A stretch of DNA of 64,000 nt from Catonia carolina (lineage: Eukaryota; Arthropoda; Insecta; Hemiptera; Achilidae), in assembly GCA_035578175.1 (NCBI GenBank), contig JAQMRL010000006.1, positions 25,004,393 to 25,068,392 on the forward strand. Reading direction: 5' to 3'. How positions within the stretch are numbered: position 1 is the first letter of the stretch; every line of letters begins with the position of its first letter. A program made the position numbers and the translations under genes. The notes under the pieces are model-generated. The model saw only the letters and a program-made list of their open reading frames with translations. It was not told the origin of the DNA and did not search any database. Shown piece after piece: positions 9,175 through 17,959 of this stretch.

Positions 9175-9910
9175 TGTAATATTATGGGATTGAACAGAGT
9201 TATTTACTAAATAGTGTATTTTCATTTAAAATAATTTTATTTCTAACAGCGTATTTTTAATTGTTAATTAATGTGTAATCATGTAATGTAATGATGTGTA
9301 ATCGTATAACGTAATAATCTAATAGTATAATATTGTAGGATAAAAGAATTATGTACGAGGGACGAATTCCAGGAAATGTGTAAGCGACAAGCTGGAATGT
9401 GTCGCGTCAGCTGAGCTGGGTGTACTGGTATAGTAGGGCGGAGGTGGGGTGGAGCGCGAGAGCCAGGCAGTCGCTGTGTTAGACTCGAAGCGAGCAGTGC
9501 GAGTGAGTTGCGCGCGCCTTTTTGTAGGACAGGCACACACGAGCAACGTCGTATGACCACCCGGTATGGGCGGTCCTCGTGCTAGTACGCGAGTATTCTG
9601 GTGAATAACAGTTTAAGGCTTCCAGTGAACTCTCGGGACGTGCCGGTGGAATGGTGAGGCGGTGTAGCCTGTGGTTTTAGAACGGTATAAGTTGTGGTTG
9701 AGTGAACTGTGTGCGCTCGTGTGACCCCGGCCTAGCCAGACCGTGGAGTTGGAATACTGCGATTGGGCCCGTTTGAGTCCCTCTTAACATACGGCCCCGA
9801 AGGTTTCGGGCGAGGACGATGGCGATATTGGCTTGGTTTTGTAAGTACCCTTATGTACTATACTTTAAGTGAGCAAGTCTACCGTCGCAGTAGCTAGGGT
9901 TTTTCGAGAA

Positions 9911-10303
9911 ATCATTATGTAATTTCACTATTGTTGATGCTAATAATTTCCTTTATTGATCTTGTGAGTAGTCATTATGTAATTACACTATTGTTGATGT
10001 TAATAGTTATTTTTATTATTAATTTTGAGAGGAGTCATTATGTAATTACACTATTGTTGATGCTAATAATTTCCTTTATTGATCTTGTGAGTAGTCATTA
10101 TGTAATTACACTATTGTTGATGTTAATAGTTATTTTTATTATTAATTTTGAGAGGAGTCATTATGTAATTACACTATTGTGGATGTTAATATTTTCTTTT
10201 ATTAATTTTGTGCGAAGTCATTATATAATTTCACTATTGATGTCGTTAATATTCTCTTTTATTGAATTTTGTGAGAATTTATTGTGTAAGTTTTCACTAT
10301 TGT
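9911..10303 (+). repeat. Tandem array of 60/63-bp units inside the LTR
   Basis: Units beginning near TCATTATGTAA start at about 9911, 9971, 10034, 10094, 10157, 10217 and 10277. Alternate units are more alike, giving a 123-bp higher-order period over the first copies. The open frame across it is a by-product of the period being divisible by three. A role as an enhancer or insulator is speculation. Confidence 0.85.
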
Positions 10304-10613
10304 TGCTGATAGTATTTTCTTTTATTGAACTTGTTAGAATTAGTATTTAATTTTATATGACTAACCACAGTACCTGGTGACTGTTCAGTTGATGGACAAT
10401 ACGGGCTAGACGAGGGAAGTAAATCTCATAATTGGATTAATTTAGTATTAGGTTATGGTTACTTTAATAGTTTATTGGGATTGTGCCTTGTGTTCCACGA
10501 CTTAGGGACTTCAAGGACCATGGTTTTATTGTGTTTAACCTTATAGATTATAATTGTAGCGTAGTTTCTGATGGCGATCAGAAGTGGTAATTTTAAGATG
10601 GGAAAATATTGTT

Positions 10614-10619
10614 AATAAA
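10614..10619 (+). terminator. Polyadenylation signal of the 3' LTR
   Basis: AATAAA about 70 bp before the LTR end, repeated at 1804-1809 in the 5' LTR. Confidence 0.6.
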
Positions 10620-10687
10620 TATATTCAAGATAAATCAAGAGTTTTTCATTGCTGTGACCCAACCTGCCGCCACCCCGTCCGGTTACA

Positions 10688-11117
10688 AAGTTATAGGAAA
10701 TAAAAAAATCTACAACTTTTTAATTCATGAATTTTTCTACACAGCCCTCATACAAAAAAAAACTTTGTTTTGTTTGTTATTTAGCGTCAATTAGTGAATT
10801 TCTGTATTTTGCTCATTTAAATCCATAGAAAAATTGTTTTTTTACGATTGCAAACGTAGCACGCATTTACGACAAAAGTGTATACAATCAAAGCAATAAG
10901 AAATTAAAAAACCTTCAAAAAATTTTATATTTTCGCATTTTTCTCAACAGAGCTTAGTTTAAAGGAAATTGGTCAACTGATTTTCCGTATTTTTAAGTTA
11001 AACAGAGGTTTATTTTCATTTTACGTTATTCACTCATGATTTAATAGGCCCTATAGGTTACGTTGTTCATTATCTATTGGAAAGTGAAAGTTGTGTGTTT
11101 CAGACCAGATTTTTTTA
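10688..11117 (+). repeat. Family A repeat, 3' half (interrupted by the retroelement)
   Basis: From the base after the 3' LTR the sequence follows the second half of family A: a TCTACAACTTTT arm, a second internal module, and a terminal stretch ending CCAGATTTTTTT. The left half should lie beyond the 5' end of the retroelement, outside the window. Confidence 0.75.
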
Positions 11118-11930
11118 TTTTTAAGCATTTCATTAATTTCTTTTTATTAATAAGTACGAGTAACTATTGTTTTCTATCGTCCCTTAACCAAATTCTCCCA
11201 ACCCCATCCCCAAGCCTATCAAAAGGTGCAGAAATAATACCTATAGTTATACAAAGTAGTTACCCCTTTTTAACTCTTAGGCGTAAGTCGTCATAATTTA
11301 AATTTTCCACAAATGATAGAAAATAGCCCTACGCTTGCCGTTTTTCAAAATTGTAGCTCTTCGGGAAGGCACAGAAATAGTATGTACATATTTAGCGTTG
11401 TCATCTTCCTCTTTACCCCTAGGCAAAAGTTATCGAAATATAAATGCTTTAGTTTTCTTGTTCAACACCGAAGAAACCGAATTTTATTTCTCTAGGTGAT
11501 CGGAAAGATAGAGAAATCGTAATGCGTGAGTGAGTGAGGCCTTATGCATTTATACATAGAGGTTAACAAAAAAAATTTGCTGGGATATATATTATCGAAC
11601 AAATAAACTGCTCATTCCACTGATACTGGTAATAAATTTCATTACAAATTTTTACCCGATAAAGAACTCTGGGTAAATAATCCTGTAGCTCAAAATACCT
11701 TAGGAATAATATGTACAACCTAAATAAACTGATTATAACCATTTTAAAGCTACACGACTTTTATAAACGAGATTTAAAAGTAATTAAAAGTTGCAAACGT
11801 ATAATTTCTATTGGGTTTTTAAAGGGGAAATTCCATAGATGCAAAATAAAGTAGATTGAGAAAACGGGAATAATCGATTTTTTGGACTGTAGTTGATAAT
11901 TTTGGGCATTACCTGAAAAATTACTATACA
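11118..11930. other. No recognised gene
   Basis: Short open frames at 11063-11296 and 11313-11495 match nothing I know and look like chance. No repeat of the named families is seen here. Confidence 0.5.
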
Positions 11931-12474
11931 AAGCTAGATTCAGAGAATTCTTTAAAAATATTTTTACAATGGTTACTGTACAAAATCGTAGGCTAATTTC
12001 TTTAATATTTCCGTAAAATACGAAGGTGGGTACAGGATGTATATAATAGTTTTAACAAATTTTTTTATGAAAACATTGTCTTTGCGGGAGGGTTTCAGGG
12101 TAATTAGGGAGTATTAGGGCGACTGTTCATTTTAAATAAACACACTCAACTTGTTACCTTATTAAGCCAAGGTCATCCTAAGGGTACGGTAAAGGAAAAG
12201 TTTGATTCAGAGACTTCTTTAAAAATATTTTTACGATGTTTGCAGTACAAAATCTTAAGCTAAGTTTTCTTTAATATTTCCGGAAAAAAAATAATAGTTT
12301 AATATTTCAGGGCATAGGCTCGTATGTAGTAAAACAAATTTTTTTTATGAAAGAATTGTCTTTCTGGGAGAGTTTCAGGGTGATTAATAAGGAATTTTAG
12401 GGCGACTGTTCATACTAAATGAACACACAACTTGATATCTTATTAAGCCTAGGTTATCCTTAGGGTACGGTAAA
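11931..12474. repeat. Diverged direct duplication of about 270 bp
   Basis: 11931-12193 and 12194-12474 share, in order, a GATTCAGAGA start, a TTTAAAAATATTTTTAC run, TTTAATATTTCCG, a GGGCGACTGTTCAT block and an end at GGGTACGGTAAA. They are adjacent and in the same orientation. Confidence 0.7.
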
Positions 12475-13250
12475 AAGATACTTAATTTATTTCATGGAAA
12501 ATTTATGGGTATACCCATGGTGTAGTTATAAAGCTTCGGGGACACCGGATCTCCATGGTGTAAATACCTTTCCTGATTGGTATCTCGTAGGTTTCTTTCA
12601 GCCATTTGTCCTTTTATTGTAGTGTTTTTGTAAGCGCTGCTAATTAATCCAAAATATCGGTGATCTTTTTGCTATTCCATAGGACTTGGTTTACAGGAGT
12701 TACATCAGCTTTGTGTCAAAGGAAGGGGTGTGGAGAATATATACAGACCTAAATGTTTGTAGTATGTTTGTTAGGTTACTCCAAAACACGCGACCCATTT
12801 TAATGACTCTTATAAAGATATTGCACTATAAAAATTAAAATTACTAATGATACACTACCATAACAAACTGTATTCGAAACACTAAAATATAACATACAAT
12901 GTTTAAAAAATGCAACATGAACGAAGTACGTACTGTAAGATTTACTATTAAAGTAGTTGTGATACATAAACTACTTTAGAACTAACGGTAAGAAAATATT
13001 GGATTTATGGTAAATGTTTTCGAAACCGCATTAACACACGATGAATGACACACTACTAAACGACGACGTCAGGCATGACACATCCCTCTCACTTTTCACC
13101 CCGCAAACCCATGGAACTAATAGCTACGTAGCACTCAAATCTCCGGTGAATCAAAAGTCTTTTTGAACAACGAAATTAAGACCATAAGGGTTAATAAGTT
13201 ATCTTGTACCGTATCCTTTACGGAATTGTTTAAACTGAGAAAACCAATTG
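12475..13250. other. No recognised gene
   Basis: A+T-rich sequence without a convincing frame or any of the repeat families recognised elsewhere. Confidence 0.5.
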
Positions 13251-13929
13251 CAGTGGAACCTCGGAAATCTGAATTAATTGTTAACCTCTGTTCGAATTCC
13301 GGAAAAATCAGATGATCCCAAAAATTCGGTAAAATACTTATGATATACCAAATGCAGTAGAGTAGGCCCTAATAACTTTAGGAACTCTGTGAACGAATAC
13401 AGCAAGAGTTAGTGATGATTTACACGGTACAGTAGACTCGTAGATAAACAAGTTGAGGATAAGAACCTTGTGCTAGAGTGATTCGCGGTTACTATGACAA
13501 CGAGCGCCAAAAATAGGCTGCAATGTTATTTTTTATTTGTTGAGTTGCCGAAGCATGGGAAAAGTGCAATAAAAAAAACTGATTTCAAAATTTTGGAAAA
13601 TACTGAGGCCAAATCAATTTGAAGAAACTAATCTTCTGGTTTAGGCACAAAAGGACATAGTTCAACTCGTCCAACTGATCCTTGGATGTGAAGAAACAGA
13701 AGAAAAGTACCTCCAAGAATAGATTATAAGCAACGATAACGGTCATCACGGATCAACGACATTGTTTCCATAGTCAAGAATCAATATCAAGATATCAGAG
13801 GAAAGTGAAGAAGAAGTCGTCTCGGTAGATCTTGAATCAAACGAGAATGTTGCTTGGACACTTGAACTGGCGTTACGCTACGTAGAATAGCAAAATGCCA
13901 CAACAACACATAGCCGAACAGGTTTAGTT

Positions 13930-14827
13930 TCTTAGTTCAAAGAGAGGATAAGAGCAGCAGGACAAGGAGGGAAGATCGGCGAGCCGGTGCTGATAAAGAG
14001 GAATGTTTGAATCGATTACTCAGCACATGGCAGAGGAGATGGAGCGAAGCTAGGGACAGGGAGTGGACAAGGAGGTTCATTCCGAATGTCGAGGTGTGGA
14101 TAAGAAGGAGATTTGGTGATACCACCCACGAACTGACGCAGTTGCTAACAGGGCATGGTTGCTTTGGGGCATTTTTGACGAGGTTCAAACTTAATGAAGT
14201 GCCGAAATGTCGACTGTGCGACAGTGAAGAGGAGGAGTCCATTGCTCATATTTTTGAAAGATGTCCCTATTTTGGCCTCAACAAAATGGAGACATCTGAG
14301 AAGATAGGCGTTGCGCAGTGGATCCCAGAGAGAGTAGAAGCAGCGATGCTGCGGGATGAGGAGAGCTGGAAGTTGGTCGCTCAGTCTGCGGAGAGGGTGG
14401 TCGGGAGGAGACATCTGAAGATCAGCAGGATCGCCCTCTCCCACAGTAAATCAATCCTGTCCCGATCATAGAAGATAGGCACACTAATTTCCTGAGCTGG
14501 TGATGAAAGAGATAAATGAAAGTGAGAGAGTGAGTGTTGGTCAGTGACAGCGAGAGGGAAACTGGTTCCCTTCCACGCCCCGCAGACAGTATGTAAATTT
14601 TTTAACCCAACATTTCCCTTGTAGTATTATAGAAAACGGTTCCAGAGAGAGGAGGTGGAGGGTTCTTTGCTGATGTCGCATCTAATGGCGAGGGGGCGGG
14701 TTTTTAGTTAGTAGGCGGTTGCGGCCTCCTTGGGGCTGGACGAGGACGCCTCAATTGAATCAAACACTACTTTCCCCATCGTGAGGGAGTGAACATGAGT
14801 TTTTTCGCCGCCTCGGATAAAAAAAAC
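13930..14827 (+). mobile_element. R1-like LINE 3' fragment
   Basis: The segment encodes the end of an R1-like ORF2, has about 350 bp of 3' untranslated sequence and finishes in a short A-rich tail (GGATAAAAAAAAC near 14816-14827). It is higher in G+C than its surroundings. It lies within the decayed Tigger-like element, so it inserted later. No target duplication was found. Confidence 0.6.
14007..14471 (+). pseudogene. C-terminal piece of an R1-like LINE reverse transcriptase ORF
   Basis: The 154-codon frame carries the post-RT region of R1/I-group LINEs. It has a Trp/Arg-rich helix region, a GHGCFGAFLTRF motif, and a zinc knuckle C-x2-C-x9-H-x4-C (CRLC...H...C). The reverse transcriptase and endonuclease domains are absent because the copy is 5'-truncated. 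The preceding bases from about 13940 read as Arg/Glu-rich protein in the same frame, so the start is not a true one. Confidence 0.7.
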
Positions 14828-15052
14828 TACAAAAGACAGGATAACCGATTTTGTTTCTACTAATTAAGGTGCTGTATTTATTATTAAATACAGTTTAAAT
14901 ATTTTTTTGAAGTTAGAAAGAAACATTAGATTTGTTTCCGATTCGTAATTGTTATTTTCTTTCATTTTTAAAAAACAGATTTAAAAAAATTTAAAAAAGA
15001 TGTTTGGATTATCCGAAATTTCGGATTACTGGGGTTCAGATTACCAAGGTAT

Positions 15053-15567
15053 TTGTCTTCGTTTATACGTATAATACAAAAAAAATGAACTACTTCTATT
15101 TACAGAAAATGTCCCCTAGCGTTAATCCGGTTGAAACTGATATTAATTACAATTTAATACAGCACACTTTGAAACTGTAGTTAATATACGTGATTTACAT
15201 TCTCACAACAAAGTGACAGTATTCAAGAACAAATTTCATATATATACTATATGTGCTATAGAAAACAAATAAGAAAAATAGAAATATGGAATTTTATATT
15301 AATAAATAATATGTATGATGATGACACGAGAGGGGCGTAAAGAGTAGGGAAGAGGGTACATAAAATACTGTATAGTTGAGTGTAACATAGGAGGGGGGGT
15401 TAAGGTGAAGCAGAAATATAGTAAAGTTTAGATATACTATAGCAATAACAAGTAGATAAGACAGGAAAGCTACCTGTGGTTGTATAATGTTCCAATACAA
15501 AAGTTGTATTCACCGTACAGTGTATTTATTACTAATCACAGGTTGTATAAAAATAACTGCCGTTTTT
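15053..15567. other. No recognised gene
   Basis: A+T-rich sequence. A short minus-strand hydrophobic frame at 15294-15500 has no recognisable relatives. Confidence 0.5.
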
Positions 15568-16500
15568 ACTTTCTCTTGCCTATATGAATATATAGGAAGG
15601 AAAGTATTGTTTTCATGTCGATTTTTCGAAATCGAGTTTTCACCGGATCTATACGTTTTCAGACCCCCTGAACCCAAAAAACATGTTTTTAGCGATTGGT
15701 AAGTGGGTGTGTCTGTGTGTCTGTGTGTGTGTGAACAGAATATCTCAAGAACGGAACATCGTACGAACTTGAAACTTGAAACTTAAGTTGCATACCACTA
15801 CCGGACGCGACACGAACATTTTCATCAAAATCGGTCAACCGGAAGTAGTAGTTTATTCGTATAATTTTTCACTTTTTTACGATTTTCTCAAAAACTGGTC
15901 CTACGATTTTTTTAAAAATCGTCTGGTTTATTCAATTTTTTATTCTCTACAAGATAGGGTAGGCGCCATGTTTGCTGAAATTCTGCGTGAGGCTGTTTTT
16001 ACGTAAAAACATTTTCTTTTTAAGATTGCGGCTTTTATATGCATTTTAGCGCAAAATGTTATATAATAAAAGTTGTAGAGAATGTAACATTCTACAACTT
16101 TTATTTCAAACATTTTTTTTGTATAACGCTTAGTTTAGTGGTAATTAGCGATTTTCTGTTTTTTTCTCACGAAAACGTGTGAAAAATCGATTTTTTAAAG
16201 ATTTCGGCCTTAGAATGCATTTTACGACAAAAGTGTGTATAATAAAATTTGTAGAAAATTAAAAGATCTACAACTTTTATTTAAAGCTTTTTTTTGTACA
16301 GTGCCTAGTTTAGCGTGTAGGAGCGATTTTCCGTATTTTTAAGCCAAACTGAGGTCGATTTTAATTTTACGTATTTCACTAATGTTTTTTGAGGTTAGTT
16401 TTTTGTTTATTTCTAATATTTTATTACTAATGTTAGGTTTATTGTTAATTATTTGCATTGGCAAGAGAAAGTTGTGTGAGTGTTTCACACCAGATTTTTT
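15568..16500 (+). repeat. Family A repeat, near full-length copy
   Basis: It begins ACTTTCTCTTGCC and carries the reverse complement GGCAAGAGAAAGT at 16460-16472, followed by a GTGTGA/TCACAC hairpin and CCAGATTTTTT. Between them are a short GT run and two tandem modules of about 160 bp, each with a TTGTAGA...TCTACAA stem. No coding capacity is seen, so it is probably non-autonomous. Confidence 0.8.
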
Positions 16501-16694
16501 CAAATAAATTTATACGTTGTAAACAATTTCAAACAGTCGGTAAATTACACGACTTTTAAGCCGAACGTTTAAAGCTGTTTTAATACAAATAGATTTGTTG
16601 CTTCTCGCAAAAATTACAATAGCGAAAAAATTTAGTGAAAAGATAAAAAAGGGTTGGAAAAGCCGAAAAATAACACTTAAAAAAAGAGAACATA

Positions 16695-17957
16695 CGACGG
16701 GTACCCAAAAGTAACCGGAATAGCATTGTCATGGGCGGTGCTTTTTTAGTACGCATGTCTGCCGCATAGACGTGTAGAGCGGACACCAAAAAAACTTGCC
16801 GATTTTCTTAAGTGTGCAGAAGGTTTATTTTGGTACTGGCTCGCTCGGTTGCATCAGCGAGTGGTGGGGGTCAGTGCTGTACTAGCTGTGATCAGTCACG
16901 TTGCTCTCGCAACGTTATAAATATCAGCTAACCTAAAAACATTAGTCTGTAATGTGTTATATGATTAGGCTAAGCGTTAATTGTTGTATACAATGTTTAC
17001 AATTTAATGTTTTTAACGTCGCTAATAGATGATAATTTAAATCGTTTAGAACATGTGATTTAATAGTCAGTTCGGTACTAAGACACGAAATCTACAGACT
17101 GAATCTGAACTGTTATCCCGTAGCTACACCGGCAAGCTTATTTGGCGTCCACTGTATAGCGCAACTCATTAAGAGTTCAGTGTTCATCTGCAGTGACTAT
17201 TTTTGCTAGCAGTTTTGTTCTTGTTTCGGTTTTTATGATGGCAAGTTTAAGTGAACAACGTGCAGCTGTAAAACTTTTATTTCTACAAATGAAAAACAAT
17301 GTAAAAATGCTCCTGAATCTGTTTTAAGCTTACAAAGATGGTGCGATAGGAAAACTCAAGTGTACGAGTAGTTTGCTTGGTTAAAAAATGGCGACATGTC
17401 GATTGATGACAAAACTCGTTCTGGACTTCCATCAACTGCCCGAATCGACGAAAATGTTGAAAAAATTCGAGAGAGCTTGTGCTCTCAGACCATTGACTGA
17501 CAATTTGGAAGTTTTAAAAAGATTGCGCAACAGTGTTCGACAAAAAAACCCGATTTGTGGCAGACAGGAGACAGGTGTTTCTACCTCAACAATGCACCTG
17601 CACACACAATCATCTCTGTTGAACAGTTTTTGGCAAAAAATGGCATGGTTCCGCTGTCCCATGCACCTTACTCGCCTGACCTACTCCGTGTGACTGTTTA
17701 TTATTTCCACGCATGAAAAGAGTCATGAAAGGACACCGATTTGACAACATTGAAGAGGTCAAGACAAAAACGAGGGAGGAGCTGTCAGCCATTTTTAAAA
17801 TAACTACAAAAAGTGTTTCAAACATTAGAAGCACCGGTGTGATAAATGTATTAGTTGTAACGAAAAGTACTTTGAAGGGAATAAGGTTGTTTTGTAAAAA
17901 AAATTGAAAATATAGCTTTAAATAAAATAATTCCGGTTTCTTTTGGGTACGCCCTCG
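16695..17957 (+). mobile_element. Mariner transposon, dead copy
   Basis: Inverted termini (GGGTACCCAAAAG near the left, CTTTTGGGTACGCCC at the right) and TA on both sides (16693-16694, 17958-17959) define a 1263-bp element of normal mariner length. It carries a broken transposase with a large internal deletion. The leader before the transposase ATG, about 540 bp, is unusually long, so other DNA may have been inserted there. Confidence 0.8.
17235..17720 (+). pseudogene. Mariner transposase remnant
   Basis: From ATG at 17235 the reading starts with a mariner-type helix-turn-helix (EQRAAVKLLFLQMKNN). It then continues through frameshifts and stops to MSIDDKTRSG, a motif typical of mariner transposases. 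It jumps to the NAPAHT and PYSPDL region of the catalytic C-terminus near 17600-17690. The middle, including the first catalytic Asp, is missing. Downstream bases to about 17900 may be the decayed C-terminus. It cannot encode an active enzyme. Confidence 0.75.
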
Positions 17958-17959
17958 TA

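Larger units (their letters stand above)
1494..10687 (+). mobile_element. Env-containing Ty3/gypsy-type LTR retroelement with intact gag, pol and env frames
   Basis: The visible element is a 5' LTR remnant (1494-1877), primer site (1879), gag, pol, env, purine tract, and a full 3' LTR (9175-10687). I read no difference between the 384 bp of 5' LTR remnant and the matching 3' LTR stretch. All three coding frames are open over their expected lengths, so the insertion is probably recent and perhaps still competent. The order of enzymes in pol (protease, reverse transcriptase, RNase H, integrase) is that of Ty3/gypsy. Possession of env recalls errantiviruses, but Gag has two CCHC knuckles and the LTRs are about 1.5 kb, both unlike the Drosophila gypsy type. 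It interrupts a family A repeat (10688-11117). Its own 5' LTR is cut by another element, so the first part of that LTR should lie beyond the left edge. Confidence 0.9.
9175..10687 (+). mobile_element. 3' LTR (about 1.5 kb)
   Basis: The LTR runs from TGTAA to TTACA, a perfect 5-bp terminal inverted repeat. It follows the purine tract and ends where the 5' LTR remnant also ends before its primer site. It contains a G+C-richer stretch (about 9340-9860) that may hold the promoter, then a tandem array (9911-10303), and AATAAA at 10614-10619. I could not place a TATA box or initiator with confidence. Confidence 0.85.
13251..15052. mobile_element. Decayed Tigger/pogo-like DNA transposon
   Basis: The left end CAGTGGAACCTCGG with AATCTGAA is mirrored at 15034-15050 by TTCAGATTACCAAGGT. 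Both ends also carry internal CGGAAAT-type motifs. CAGTGGAACCTCG termini are typical of Tigger/pogo elements. The right tip has diverged and no TA duplication is visible. A possible transposase scrap (AEAWEK-like) lies near 13550. An R1-like LINE fragment sits inside. Confidence 0.5.

Noticed and set aside
9911..10303. CRISPR-like regular repeats
   Set aside because: The units are contiguous with no unique spacers, lie inside an LTR, and the DNA is eukaryotic.
9931..10350. 139-codon open frame with repeated hydrophobic segments
   Set aside because: It is created by the LTR tandem array, whose unit lengths are multiples of three.
15568..16500. Family A as a classic Helitron
   Set aside because: There is an outer hairpin, but no CTRR terminus and no TC start; it also has 13-bp inverted repeats that Helitrons lack.
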